From NCBI GenBank assembly GCA_020026035.1, contig JAHHRC010000001.1, positions 16,071 to 80,070 on the forward strand: a stretch of 64,000 bases of DNA. The letters run 5' to 3'. Below the pieces are notes generated by a model that was not told where the DNA came from, did no database searches, and worked only from the letters and a program-made list of their open reading frames with translations. The position numbers and the translations under genes were made by a program. Shown here one piece after another: positions 16,706 through 26,310 of this stretch. Each line of letters starts with the position of its first letter. The first letter of the stretch is position 1. The stretch comes from Erysipelotrichaceae bacterium. GTDB taxonomy: Bacteria; Bacillota_I; Bacilli_A; Erysipelotrichales; Erysipelotrichaceae.

Positions 16706-18697
16706 ATGACTGTAACAACAAAATTACTCGTTACGATCGCAACCGTTTTATTACTCGCAACAACGGGTGCAGGCGTCTATTACTTAAATGAAACAGGACA
16801 AATTAACTGGTTTTCCAAAACCATTGAAATTCCAGATCTTGTCGGTAAAAGCAAAGAAGAAGTCGAATCTTGGGTACAAGCAAATGAACTTGAAGCAGAC
16901 TTCGTTGCTTATTCGTATGTGTATGACAATGAAATGGAACTTGACCATGTCGTAAGTCAATCCGTAGAAGCAAACAAAAAGATTAAACGCTCGGAACACT
17001 TAGACCTCGACATCTCGGGTGGAAAAGACCCAGATCAAGAATTCATCCTTCCAGACTTTAAAGGACAAAGCATGAAGGAAGTTGCCGAATGGTTTACAAG
17101 CAATGACTTTAAACTCGTATCTTACGCGTTTAAAAAAGATCCAAGCTTAGAAAAAGACCAATTCATTTCCTGTGAACCAAACGTTGGAGAAACCGTGAAA
17201 CGCAACACTAAGATTGTTGTAACCTTCTCCTCTGGTGATCAAGCAAATGAAAACGAAGAAGTAACCGTTCCAGACTTTAAACCATATACCTATAACGAAA
17301 TGCAAAAATGGGGCAAAGAAAACCGCATCAGTCTTGTCTTCGACTTTGAATTCGATGACAAGATTGGTAAAGGTCAATATATCAAACAAAGCATCAAGCC
17401 AAACGCAACCATGAAAGCAGGCGAAAAGATCGTCATCACAATCTCTAACGGTAAATCCGTAGGCATTGAATCCTTCATCGGTAAAACCCGTAAAGATGCC
17501 GAAGCTTGGTGCAAACAAAACAACGTAAAACCAGTCTTCATCGATGTCTATGCCAAAGAAAAACAAGGAACCATCGTCGCTCAAAGCGTCACCAAAGGAA
17601 ATATCACAAAAGATTCGAAGATTACCTTCTCCTTAGCCGCTGGACCTGTTCCTTTACAAAACTATGTAGGACGTACGAAAGATGAATTCAATGGCTATAT
17701 TGCATGGCTTAACAATGAAGCTTACAAGTCGGCAAAGCTTACATTTGAAATCGTTGAAGTGGATGCCAACGACAAAAAACCAGGTACCATCTTAGAACAA
17801 AATCCAAACACCCCTTGTAATCCAGGTACGAAAGTAACTATTAAGATTGCAAAGATCGGTAAAGTCACCGTTGAAAACAAAAAGAACTCTACGGAACAAG
17901 ATTTCAAGACTTACCTATCCAATCTAGGATTACAACTTGGTAACCGTGTTGAAGAATATAGTAACGACGTTTCTAGTGGCAAGATTATAAACAACTCCAC
18001 CGGTACATTTGACCGTGGAACAAGCATTAACTATACCGTATCCAAAGGTGCATATTCCTTTGATCCAACACCTTACTTAAAAGAAGGAACTGCCTTCAAC
18101 CACGGAAACTTCGCCGAAGCGAAAAACCATGGTTGGACAGTCAATGTTGTAGAAGACTTTAACTCAACTCTAGCAGCTGGTACAATCGTTTCAAGCTCCG
18201 TCAACGGCAAACAAATCACAGTCACATTAAGCAAAGGAAAAGACCCACGCATTGATGTTGTAAGTGTGATTGGCCAAGACGTTGAAACAGCCAAACAAAC
18301 ACTCGCCAATAGAGGCTTTACAAATATTGTAGCGATTCAAGCAGACGCATCCGATGAACCTGCCAATAAGGTCATCGCTCAAAACCCAACAAGTGGGAAA
18401 TACGATGCAAATCAACAAATCATGCTTACCTACTCGCCTGGTAAACCAGAAGTACAACAAGCTACGATTCCAGATATCCAGGTTGACTTCTTCGCTGCCG
18501 CAGATAGAGCTATTATCGAAAGTGGAGTCATTTCAAAGATTCGTGGTGCAGGATTTACAAATGTACGCGTTGTAGAAAAAAATACGCTTGAAAACAATCC
18601 AAACAACTATTCTGGTTTAGAATCAATTAATCCAGCTCCAGGTACAACGTTACCAGTGGATTCCGAAATAACTGTTACAATCTTAGTACCAAGATAA
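16706..18697 (+). CDS. Membrane-anchored extracellular protein with about nine PASTA-like repeats
   Basis: 663 residues. An N-terminal transmembrane anchor (residues about 5-28, LLVTIATVLLLATTGAGVYY) is followed entirely by repeats of about 65-75 residues. Each repeat has the PASTA pattern: PDLVGKSKEEVESW-type start, a helix, then a strand ending in xIxVTxSxG. Clear copies begin near residues 38, 108, 179, 246, 310, 385, 453, 517 and 585; those in the middle and at the C-terminus are divergent. PASTA modules bind muropeptides or uncrosslinked peptidoglycan in Ser/Thr kinases and PBPs. Here no kinase or transpeptidase domain is present. Likely a cell-wall ligand sensor, spacer or scaffold; its partner is not visible. 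Confidence 0.85.
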   Translation: MTVTTKLLVTIATVLLLATTGAGVYYLNETGQINWFSKTIEIPDLVGKSKEEVESWVQANELEADFVAYSYVYDNEMELDHVVSQSVEANKKIKRSEHLDLDISGGKDPDQEFILPDFKGQSMKEVAEWFTSNDFKLVSYAFKKDPSLEKDQFISCEPNVGETVKRNTKIVVTFSSGDQANENEEVTVPDFKPYTYNEMQKWGKENRISLVFDFEFDDKIGKGQYIKQSIKPNATMKAGEKIVITISNGKSVGIESFIGKTRKDAEAWCKQNNVKPVFIDVYAKEKQGTIVAQSVTKGNITKDSKITFSLAAGPVPLQNYVGRTKDEFNGYIAWLNNEAYKSAKLTFEIVEVDANDKKPGTILEQNPNTPCNPGTKVTIKIAKIGKVTVENKKNSTEQDFKTYLSNLGLQLGNRVEEYSNDVSSGKIINNSTGTFDRGTSINYTVSKGAYSFDPTPYLKEGTAFNHGNFAEAKNHGWTVNVVEDFNSTLAAGTIVSSSVNGKQITVTLSKGKDPRIDVVSVIGQDVETAKQTLANRGFTNIVAIQADASDEPANKVIAQNPTSGKYDANQQIMLTYSPGKPEVQQATIPDIQVDFFAAADRAIIESGVISKIRGAGFTNVRVVEKNTLENNPNNYSGLESINPAPGTTLPVDSEITVTILVPR

Positions 18698-18702
18698 CAA
18701 CG

Positions 18703-18730
18703 AAAGGCTGCTCAACTTGCAGCCTTTTCT
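18703..18730 (+). terminator. Terminator of the PASTA gene
   Basis: Stem AAAGGCTGC / GCAGCCTTT with a 7-nt loop, ending in TTTTCT. Confidence 0.85.
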
Positions 18731-18743
18731 AATGCCATCACAT

Positions 18744-18790
18744 AAAGAAAGCACCTATCGTAAGTTCGCTTACAATAGGTGCTATTTTCG
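18744..18790 (-). terminator. Terminator of the glucosaminidase gene
   Basis: Long hairpin GCACCTAT-c-GTAAG-ttcg-CTTAC-a-ATAGGTGC (one mismatch), T-rich on the minus-strand exit side, overlapping the region just after the gene's stop. Convergent with the PASTA terminator. Confidence 0.8.
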
Positions 18791-21700
18791 TTATTCGTTT
18801 GTCGTTGTAATCAACAAGGTTAATTGATTATATGCAGACGTTTGAACAATCTGATACATACGATGATCTTTCGTCGAAGACTTCACATTGAGAAGCCTTG
18901 GCCAAATCATCGGATAAAGGTCATGGTGTTCTCCAACCGTAGTTTCAACATACATACGGTATACACCATCTTCTAAACCACTCAAGTCATTGTTTTCCAA
19001 GAACTCAAGTTTTGCATGTTTTACACTATATAAAACATCGCTACGAATGTCTTTCGCATCCACTGAAGCTTCATTTGCCTTCGCTTGTAGTGTATGCAAA
19101 TTACCATCCTCGTCCATCAATACGACATTGTAAGAAGGTTGATCTTCTTTAATGGTACGCTTGTTATACATGAAGGTAATCGCTTCAAGATCTAGCGAAC
19201 TATCATGTAACGTTACATTCTCAGGCATGAAGAAGGACATTCTTCTTGTTGGCTTTTTGATGGAATCAAATGGAATCTGATTCTTTTCCTTCATGAGTTC
19301 TAGACGGTAATTCGAAATCGGATTTGCAAGCAATCCAATCGTCAATCCATCCACAACCTTTGGCTTAATTTCAAAGGTATCACGAATTGCACAAAGTGGT
19401 AATTTATCTACTAGCTCGCCATTTTTAACAACCAGGTTAAACTTGTAATTACCCTCTTCAAGTGCACTTACATCCACAACTGCATGGTAACCAATTCTTG
19501 CATAGACGTATCCATCACCTAAATCCATCGGTGTTTCAACATTCAATGTGTCTGTTGGAATCTGGATCACGTTCTTTGAACCAAGTTGTTCTGCTTCAAC
19601 TATCAGTTCAACAGAACCATCGTCAGCTTTCGCATCCTTATTCAAGAAGCAGCCCATTCCATCTAATGTCAATGTTTGATAATCATCCGACATCGATGTA
19701 TTTGTAACACTACGTATTAACATTGGCTTTTCTTCGACTGGTTTTAACGTACAACCCTTACCATATTGCCAATTTTCAAAGCCATCATTACATACAACGG
19801 TATTCTTATCCTTGTCATAATGAGCTCCATAGCCTGGTTGAATATCCTTCACCTTAAACATCGCAAAGTCAGAAACATCTTGCAAGCTATAATCTAGTCC
19901 ATTCACAAAGGCATACGTGAAGCTAACGCCACTTGGAAGAATATAACTATCGTTATATTGACTATAGGAACTATATGCACATGCAATACGCATGATATAT
20001 GTACCCTTAGCAATATCACTCAATGGTACATCGACAGACCATTTCACTTCGCCATTTGAACTTACTTCATTTCTTGCGTCAAAGCTCTTTACAACTGCAT
20101 AACTGCTTGTATCAAGGAGCTCTAATGTATGGCTAATTCGATTACTATCATTTACATAAATACCTGGACGATATGCCTTACCTTCTAAGTGCATTGTGCC
20201 ACTATTGAAGCTAGCCGCATCAAAGGTCTTTACAAAGTCCCCGGTTGGTTGATTGGAAACTGTTACAAGTGGAGCCGCATTGAGCTTCACAACGGAAGAC
20301 TTTGCAATCCATCCACGGTTATGGTTCCAATCATATTCCTTCACAGTACCAGGTCGCATATTCATCATTGGATTTAAACTAGCATCCAAGACATCGTTTG
20401 CTTGAACCTGGTAGTAATCACCAGATTCTCCAATCAATGGAAGAATATTATTCTTTTGGTAATCATGACTATAATGCGTATGAATTAACTTTTCTCCACC
20501 AGGAGATTTTAAAATATTGGTTGAACGATCATCGTGCACCTTCCCCATTGCGACTTGGTTAAAGTCTGTTAGTTGTCCATTACGACCATTCGCAAACTTA
20601 TCAATGTCATAAGCAAGTGATGCAATCTTGATTCCCCAGAATGGATCACCAGCATACTTTACATTCATACCAGAACCCTTGTTTCCAAGATGTTGACCAA
20701 AGTAACGCGAGTCATCGCTACACATAAATCCTCGTAGCAAGCCACCCATTTCATAATTCACACAATCTTGAATCGAATCAAACCATGTAGCTCGATTTGG
20801 ATCTGAGTCATAGGCCGCAATTCCAAACAAGTTATTTCGTTCTCTCGCAAAATTACTTTGCCCATAATTCGATTCCAAACACCCTAAGGCAAATACCGTT
20901 AAGGCATTGACTCCATACGTTTCTTGCGCATCAATGAACACTTGCCCCATGCCATTCATCTTACCATTTTTATTTTTCGCAACTAAGTAGTTATCAAACG
21001 CCCAAGCTGGTAACTTCGTCTTCGATCGATTCGGTAAGAATTGATAGTAGTTATAATACTCGCCAACTTTATTATGACGACATTCACGATCACTATAGAA
21101 CGTAAATCCATCTTTCGAATAATATCTTGCACCAACTGACATCCACGAAGCAGCTGGTCCAACGGCATGTGAATACTGATTTGCATTCACATTCGTATCA
21201 CGTGCAGCAGCCCATCCCATACTCCAGCGATACACTAAGTCGGTATAATTTCCATCTTGTACCACTTCAAAGTAAGGTTGTACCGGAATGACTTTAAATG
21301 GCTCTTCATGCTTATACGCTTCTTCACCACCAAGCCACAACGGAATTCCATTTGTGACAGCATACATTGGAATAATGTCACATTCACTTAATTCCATATA
21401 GCCCTCAAAGCCATTGATATTCGCAAGAATCTGTCCATCTCCTGTACTTGTATTGTAGGTATACGTACCTTCATACGACAATGGACGATGCACCGTTACA
21501 TAGGTTTGTTTTCCCCCACGATTCAAGAATTGATACAGCCTTGCCGTATTGTTTCCACGACGTTGTGGATAAGAAAAGACCATCCCATTTGCTGCATAAA
21601 TAATTTTCGTTGGAGACTTACTTGCCGCATGACGAATCACACCAGCATCTCCTAAGCCATACATCACTGCCTTCGCCGCTTGTAAATCATTTTTACAATC

Positions 21701-21865
21701 CACGGTTTCAAAGCTTCCATCTGCTCTTAATTTCGCTACTTCAAAGGCATTACACCCCATAGGATAGTAGCCATCATTCATTGCCTGAACAATTGTTACA
21801 TCATTCAAGAGTAACACACTTGAAATGACTGTTACGATTGTTAGAAACCATTTAATTACTTTCAT
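18791..21865 (-). CDS. Large secreted N-acetylglucosaminidase-type autolysin
   Basis: 1024 residues. Signal peptide with cleavage after VQA at about residue 29. A glucosaminidase (GH73/LytG-like) domain occupies about 290-430. It contains FALGCLESNYGQS with the likely catalytic Glu near 331, then RNNLFGIAAYD and an aromatic-rich substrate region. An SH3-like segment follows at about 440-530 (HDDRSTNILKSPGGEKLI ... GDYYQVQ, GWIAKSSVV). The C-terminal half consists of beta-rich, Ig-like repeats of unknown binding function. No LPxTG or choline/GW repeats are seen. The upstream gene ends 11 nt before it, so it is probably co-transcribed with that membrane protein. Confidence 0.83.
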   Translation of the reverse strand: MKVIKWFLTIVTVISSVLLLNDVTIVQAMNDGYYPMGCNAFEVAKLRADGSFETVDCKNDLQAAKAVMYGLGDAGVIRHAASKSPTKIIYAANGMVFSYPQRRGNNTARLYQFLNRGGKQTYVTVHRPLSYEGTYTYNTSTGDGQILANINGFEGYMELSECDIIPMYAVTNGIPLWLGGEEAYKHEEPFKVIPVQPYFEVVQDGNYTDLVYRWSMGWAAARDTNVNANQYSHAVGPAASWMSVGARYYSKDGFTFYSDRECRHNKVGEYYNYYQFLPNRSKTKLPAWAFDNYLVAKNKNGKMNGMGQVFIDAQETYGVNALTVFALGCLESNYGQSNFARERNNLFGIAAYDSDPNRATWFDSIQDCVNYEMGGLLRGFMCSDDSRYFGQHLGNKGSGMNVKYAGDPFWGIKIASLAYDIDKFANGRNGQLTDFNQVAMGKVHDDRSTNILKSPGGEKLIHTHYSHDYQKNNILPLIGESGDYYQVQANDVLDASLNPMMNMRPGTVKEYDWNHNRGWIAKSSVVKLNAAPLVTVSNQPTGDFVKTFDAASFNSGTMHLEGKAYRPGIYVNDSNRISHTLELLDTSSYAVVKSFDARNEVSSNGEVKWSVDVPLSDIAKGTYIMRIACAYSSYSQYNDSYILPSGVSFTYAFVNGLDYSLQDVSDFAMFKVKDIQPGYGAHYDKDKNTVVCNDGFENWQYGKGCTLKPVEEKPMLIRSVTNTSMSDDYQTLTLDGMGCFLNKDAKADDGSVELIVEAEQLGSKNVIQIPTDTLNVETPMDLGDGYVYARIGYHAVVDVSALEEGNYKFNLVVKNGELVDKLPLCAIRDTFEIKPKVVDGLTIGLLANPISNYRLELMKEKNQIPFDSIKKPTRRMSFFMPENVTLHDSSLDLEAITFMYNKRTIKEDQPSYNVVLMDEDGNLHTLQAKANEASVDAKDIRSDVLYSVKHAKLEFLENNDLSGLEDGVYRMYVETTVGEHHDLYPMIWPRLLNVKSSTKDHRMYQIVQTSAYNQLTLLITTTNE

Positions 21866-21876
21866 GTATTACTCCT

Positions 21877-22902
21877 TTAGTTTAAATTCACCGTGACTTC
21901 AACCGGTGTATCTTGTCCTTTTAGTTTTAGCTTCAATATCCCATTGTAGGTAATTGGAGCTTCATCGGGATTAAAGGCATAGAAGAACAAATAGCCTTGG
22001 TCTTTCTCTTTGATGGATTTGTTCAAAATGTTCGAATCCTTCAAGGAATGCACATCCGATGCCATTGCGTCAAAGACTTCATTGATTCCATTTGGAACAT
22101 ACTGAGCCGATTCAATGACCACTTCATCACCAAATAACGATACCGCTTGAATTTCAAATTCATATACCTTCGTTGTACTTGGTAAATAGTATGGCTCTTC
22201 TTCCCCATTCACCGTTGTATAAAGCATTTCACCTGTAATATCAAACGCTTTTGAGACAACCATCTCATACGACTTCCCATCGGTAATCACATCCTGTGCC
22301 TCATACGTAAGCATCTTCTTTTCGCCCTTTACAGTGGATAAATCAAAGACCATTTCACTTACGCCATCTAAGTCACTTGTAACACGAATAGAACTTGCGC
22401 CTTTTCCCTTTAAAGGAATAAAGATATTTGCATCATACGACAAATCATTGTTTACAAGTGAGAACCACACATTCTGTCTTCCTAAGAAATAAGAATGCTC
22501 TTCAAGTTGTTTGACATAGTCACTCGTATTAGAAAGAACGATGCCTTCACTTGTTGTAAAATGACTCAACGAAATATTCGTTGGTTGACTTGCTTGTAAA
22601 TGCAATTTTGCAATCACAAACGCAAACGGAATATCGTCAAAATCATATACCGTATAGTCTACAAGACTGATCTTTGTATCTTCTAGCTTCTTTGTCTCAA
22701 CTGGTTTTTCCTGGTTTCCTTTTTCAACGATTGTTGTCTTCGGATTTAAGTCACCACTTGTTAACTTCTTTCCTTCATGGGGATTGGCAAAGTATAACTG
22801 ATACCCTACAAATCCAACAATTAAGATCACTAATATTACAAGAATCCAAATCAACCGTTTCGTTGATTGTTTATATTCATCCTTTGGCTGTTTCGTTTGC
22901 AT
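21877..22902 (-). CDS. Membrane-anchored extracellular protein of unknown function
   Basis: 341 residues. A short positively charged cytoplasmic start is followed by one transmembrane helix (RLIWILVILVILIVGFVGYQ, about 16-35), then a lysine/threonine-rich linker and a beta-rich extracellular domain. I do not recognise a family. It is first in a two-gene transcript with the secreted glucosaminidase. Its topology (single anchor, extracellular beta domain) would fit a regulator, anchor or chaperone of that enzyme, but this is inference from position only. Confidence 0.6.
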   Translation of the reverse strand: MQTKQPKDEYKQSTKRLIWILVILVILIVGFVGYQLYFANPHEGKKLTSGDLNPKTTIVEKGNQEKPVETKKLEDTKISLVDYTVYDFDDIPFAFVIAKLHLQASQPTNISLSHFTTSEGIVLSNTSDYVKQLEEHSYFLGRQNVWFSLVNNDLSYDANIFIPLKGKGASSIRVTSDLDGVSEMVFDLSTVKGEKKMLTYEAQDVITDGKSYEMVVSKAFDITGEMLYTTVNGEEEPYYLPSTTKVYEFEIQAVSLFGDEVVIESAQYVPNGINEVFDAMASDVHSLKDSNILNKSIKEKDQGYLFFYAFNPDEAPITYNGILKLKLKGQDTPVEVTVNLN

Positions 22903-22923
22903 AAACTTTCACCTCTTGTTTCA

Positions 22924-22929
22924 ATTATA
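22924..22929 (-). promoter_or_regulatory. Extended -10 promoter of the membrane protein/glucosaminidase pair
   Basis: Minus-strand TGC-TATAAT, 21 bp before the ATG at 22902. No clear -35. Confidence 0.6.
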
Positions 22930-22965
22930 GCATACAATTTACAATCCAAAATGACAGAAAACCAA

Positions 22966-22988
22966 ATAAAAAAGCGTCTTTGACGCTC
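22966..22988 (-). terminator. Terminator of the dxr-rseP-galE run
   Basis: Minus-strand stem AGCGTC / GACGCT with a 3-nt loop, followed by TTTTTTATT. It lies after galE. Confidence 0.75.
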
Positions 22989-22999
22989 TTTTATACGAA

Positions 23000-24013
23000 T
23001 TATTCAATTCCGTTTGGATTCTTTACTGTAAAGTTCCAGGAATGTTCACACATTTCATCAATTCCGTACTCTGCTTCCCAACCAAGCATTTCCTTCGCCT
23101 TCTTAGTGTCTGCATAACATGTCGCAATATCCCCAGGACGACGTTCCATAATCTTGTATGGCAATTCTTTTCCACAAGCCTTTTCAAACGCATGAAGTAC
23201 TTGTAATACAGAATATCCATTTCCTGTACCAAGGTTTACATAGTCAGCACCCTTGTGACCTAATGCATATTCAACAGCCTTGATATGACCCTTAGCAAGG
23301 TCTACAACGTGGATGTAGTCACGAACACCAGTACCATCGACTGTATCGTAATCATCTCCCCATACACGTAGGAATTCAAGTGTACCATTGGCAACACGAG
23401 CAATGTAAGGAACTAGGTTGTTTGGAATTCCATTTGGAACTTCCCCTAGTAGTCCACATGGATGTGCTCCAATTGGGTTGAAGTAACGAAGTAGTAATAC
23501 AGACCATTCAGGATCTGCAGCACATACATCGGCAAGAATTTGTTCGTTCATCAACTTCGTTGTTCCATATGGGTTTGTTGTATGTGTTTCAAAGTCTTCA
23601 CGAATTGGAACAGACTTTGGTGCACCATATACGGTAGCTGAGCTTGAGAATACCAATGTCTTCACATTTGCGTCCTTCATCGCTTCATACAAATTGATAC
23701 TACCAGCAATGTTGTTTGTGTAATAAAGAAGTGGCTTTTCGCAAGATTCACCAACTGCCTTATATCCTGCAAAGTGGATTACAGCATCAATCTTGTTTTC
23801 GGCAAACACTTGATCCAATCCCTTACGATCTAAGATATCAACTTCATAAAACTTTGGCTTAACACCCGTAATCTCCTTGATACGGTCCAATGAATGAATG
23901 TTTGAATTGTAAAGATTGTCAATCACAACCACTTCATGACCAGCTTCAATCAATTCAACGCATGTATGAGAACCAATATAACCAGTTCCCCCTGTGACTA
24001 AAATAGTAGACAT
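23000..24013 (-). CDS. galE: UDP-glucose 4-epimerase
   Basis: NAD-dependent interconversion of UDP-glucose and UDP-galactose, supplying wall or capsule sugars. 337 residues from ATG 24013, which has GGGAGG 6 nt upstream; a longer frame running back into rseP is rejected. Extended SDR features: the N-terminal ILVTGGTGYIGSHTC (NAD loop), the SSSATVYG serine, and the catalytic YxxxK as NPYGTTK. A C-terminal RRPGD motif is also seen. Placed right after rseP in the dxr-rseP transcript, which is not the usual neighbour (proS or polC are more common there). Confidence 0.95.
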   Translation of the reverse strand: MSTILVTGGTGYIGSHTCVELIEAGHEVVVIDNLYNSNIHSLDRIKEITGVKPKFYEVDILDRKGLDQVFAENKIDAVIHFAGYKAVGESCEKPLLYYTNNIAGSINLYEAMKDANVKTLVFSSSATVYGAPKSVPIREDFETHTTNPYGTTKLMNEQILADVCAADPEWSVLLLRYFNPIGAHPCGLLGEVPNGIPNNLVPYIARVANGTLEFLRVWGDDYDTVDGTGVRDYIHVVDLAKGHIKAVEYALGHKGADYVNLGTGNGYSVLQVLHAFEKACGKELPYKIMERRPGDIATCYADTKKAKEMLGWEAEYGIDEMCEHSWNFTVKNPNGIE

Positions 24014-24027
24014 ATATATCCTCCCTG

Positions 24028-25092
24028 TTATTTCACCAACAACTTTGATACATCGTTCCAGGTGACTTTCAGCATTAATAATAGCATAAGACCCCAGCAA
24101 GCGTAAATAATTCCATTACGTACCTTTTGATTTAAAGGCTTACCAGCAATCCATTCACCAAGTGTCACAACCACTTGCCCACCATCTAAAATCGGTAAAG
24201 GAATCAAGTTAAAGATACCAATATTTAATGACAATTGAGCAATTAGGAACAAGTAGGACACAAACCCATAATCCACTGACTTCTTTGTGACACCATAAAT
24301 CGCAATAGGACCACCCAACTCTTCTAAGCCTTGTCCTTTAAACATATCGGTAATCACACTCACCATCGCCGTTGCATACATGCCCATATCTTGCATACCA
24401 TACTTCCAGCAATTTAAAAGTGTAACCTTCGTTTCTTTTGGCGATTCTGCTGTAATTCCAATGATTGGAACTTCTAGTTCTTCATCAATCTTTGGTGTTA
24501 CTTCAATCGTAACAAGTTTCCCATCACGACTTACTTCCATTTCCAATGGATGTTTCCCATATTGCATGACAAACATCTGTAAATCACGATACTTCTTTAC
24601 TTTCTTTGTAGCACCTGTCGTACTTGTAATATGCGTAATCAAATCTCCTTCTTGAAGCCCTGCTTCACTTGCTGGAAGATTTGGAACGACTTCTTTTACA
24701 ATCGCACGACTCGATTCAAAGTGCACCCCTTGATTTAAACTAATCACCGAGAATAACACCCATGCCAATACAAAGTTCATAAACACACCAGCAAGCATAA
24801 TGATGATCCGCTTCCATGGTGCAATGTTTGGAAGTCGACGATGTTTAGGAACTTCTACATCTGGATATGCCCCATCGCCTTCCACTTCACCAGCCATCGC
24901 CACAAATCCACCCATAGGAATTGCCCGAATGCTGTATTGGGTTTCTTTGGTCTGTTTCTTCCAAATAACAGGTCCCATCCCAAAGGAATATTCATAACAA
25001 TACACATTAAACTTCTTCGCAGCCCATAAATGCCCTGCTTCGTGAATACAAATAATTACCGTTAATAAGAGTAAAAAATAAATAATCGTCAT
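24028..25092 (-). CDS. rseP: RIP zinc metalloprotease RseP/RasP
   Basis: Intramembrane site-2 protease that cleaves anti-sigma factors and signal-peptide remnants. 354 residues. The first membrane segment ends with the zinc motif CIHEAGHLWAAKKF (HExxH). A PDZ domain sits in the middle (GLQEGDLITHI), and the last membrane segments carry the third ligand motif LIPLPILDGGQ. ATG overlaps the dxr stop (ATGA), so it is translationally coupled to dxr. The dxr-rseP pair is conserved in Bacillota. Confidence 0.95.
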   Translation of the reverse strand: MTIIYFLLLLTVIICIHEAGHLWAAKKFNVYCYEYSFGMGPVIWKKQTKETQYSIRAIPMGGFVAMAGEVEGDGAYPDVEVPKHRRLPNIAPWKRIIIMLAGVFMNFVLAWVLFSVISLNQGVHFESSRAIVKEVVPNLPASEAGLQEGDLITHITSTTGATKKVKKYRDLQMFVMQYGKHPLEMEVSRDGKLVTIEVTPKIDEELEVPIIGITAESPKETKVTLLNCWKYGMQDMGMYATAMVSVITDMFKGQGLEELGGPIAIYGVTKKSVDYGFVSYLFLIAQLSLNIGIFNLIPLPILDGGQVVVTLGEWIAGKPLNQKVRNGIIYACWGLMLLLMLKVTWNDVSKLLVK

Positions 25093-26246
25093 TTTGACAC
25101 CTCTTCTACAAATTTCGTTGCCATTTCTTTCCCAAACGCATTTGCTGCAATCAAATCATCTACGGTATTTACATCGTTAAACGTACAAGCATCTACCGTT
25201 TGAATGACTACATCTTCAATTGCTAAGAAAGGAATTTTACCTTCACGGAATGCAAGATTTGCGACTTCATTTGCCGCATTCATTACCGCTGGTAGATTTC
25301 CACCCTTCTTACCAACTTCATAAGCAAGCTTTAATAGTGGATAGCGTTCATAGTTTGGTGCTTCAAAATGCATCAATGCAATATCCGCTAAGTTAAATGG
25401 CTTTTCTTCTTGTAAGGACAAGCGATTTGGCCAACTCAATGCATATTGAATCGGTAAACGCATATCTGGATTTCCAAGTTGCGCCATAATCGAATGGTCA
25501 ATGTATTCCACCATCGAATGTACAACCGACTCCTTATGCATAATGACATCAATCTTGTCATATGGTAAGTCAAACAACCAATGCGCTTCCATCACTTCAA
25601 AGCCCTTGTTCATCATCGTTGCAGAATCTATTGTAATCTTCGCACCCATTGCCCAGTTTGGATGTGCTAAGGCTTGTTCTACCGTAACATTTTCTAATGC
25701 ATCACGACTCAAATCACGGAAACTTCCACCACTTGCCGTAACAATCAAACGTTCTACATCTTGTATACGATTTCCTTGAAGACATTGGAAAATCGCTGAA
25801 TGTTCCGAATCAATCGGATACAACGACACACCATTTTCCTTTAATGCACGATCAATCAAAGCCCCACCAACAACCAAAGTCTCTTTGTTTGCTAAGGCAA
25901 TGTCATGTTTGCATTCAATCGCCTTTAAGGTAGGCATAAAGCCAACAAACCCAACAAGGGCATTGACTAGTACATCATAGTCTTCATACTTCGCTAGTTG
26001 TACTAATCCTTCATCTCCTGAATATACCGTAAGGTTTGGATATTCCTTGCGTAAAACAATGGCATCCTCTTCTTTTTCAACAGCAATCGTATCTACCGAA
26101 ATAAGCTCTAAGATTTCTCTTGCCTTTTGTATATTACGCCCGACACCAAAGGCGACAATTTCAAACAAATCTTTATGTTGCAAGACAACATCAATGGTTT
26201 GCATACCTATTGATCCACTCGCTCCAAGTAATACAATACGTTTCAT
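25089..26246 (-). CDS. dxr: 1-deoxy-D-xylulose 5-phosphate reductoisomerase
   Basis: Second step of the MEP pathway to isopentenyl diphosphate, the precursor of undecaprenyl phosphate. 385 residues. NADPH-binding LLGASGSIGMQTIDVV at the N-terminus, the acidic metal-binding region SLYPIDSEHSAIFQCL, TASGGSF, and the substrate segment HPNWAMGAKITIDSATMMNKG, with EAHWLF after it. cdsA lies upstream beyond a hairpin terminator, while rseP follows with a 4-nt overlap. Confidence 0.97.
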   Translation of the reverse strand: MKRIVLLGASGSIGMQTIDVVLQHKDLFEIVAFGVGRNIQKAREILELISVDTIAVEKEEDAIVLRKEYPNLTVYSGDEGLVQLAKYEDYDVLVNALVGFVGFMPTLKAIECKHDIALANKETLVVGGALIDRALKENGVSLYPIDSEHSAIFQCLQGNRIQDVERLIVTASGGSFRDLSRDALENVTVEQALAHPNWAMGAKITIDSATMMNKGFEVMEAHWLFDLPYDKIDVIMHKESVVHSMVEYIDHSIMAQLGNPDMRLPIQYALSWPNRLSLQEEKPFNLADIALMHFEAPNYERYPLLKLAYEVGKKGGNLPAVMNAANEVANLAFREGKIPFLAIEDVVIQTVDACTFNDVNTVDDLIAANAFGKEMATKFVEEVSK

Positions 26247-26278
26247 AACATACTTCCTTTTCTAGTGTTGATTCTAAC

Positions 26279-26304
26279 AAAAAACGCTCTTAATAGAAAG
26301 AGCG
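26279..26304 (-). terminator. Hairpin terminator between cdsA and dxr
   Basis: Minus-strand 7-bp stem CGCTCTT / AAGAGCG with a 6-nt loop and then TTTTTTG. It lies only 33 bp before the dxr ATG, leaving little space for a new promoter. It may therefore attenuate rather than fully stop transcription. Confidence 0.7.
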
Positions 26305-26310
26305 CACATT

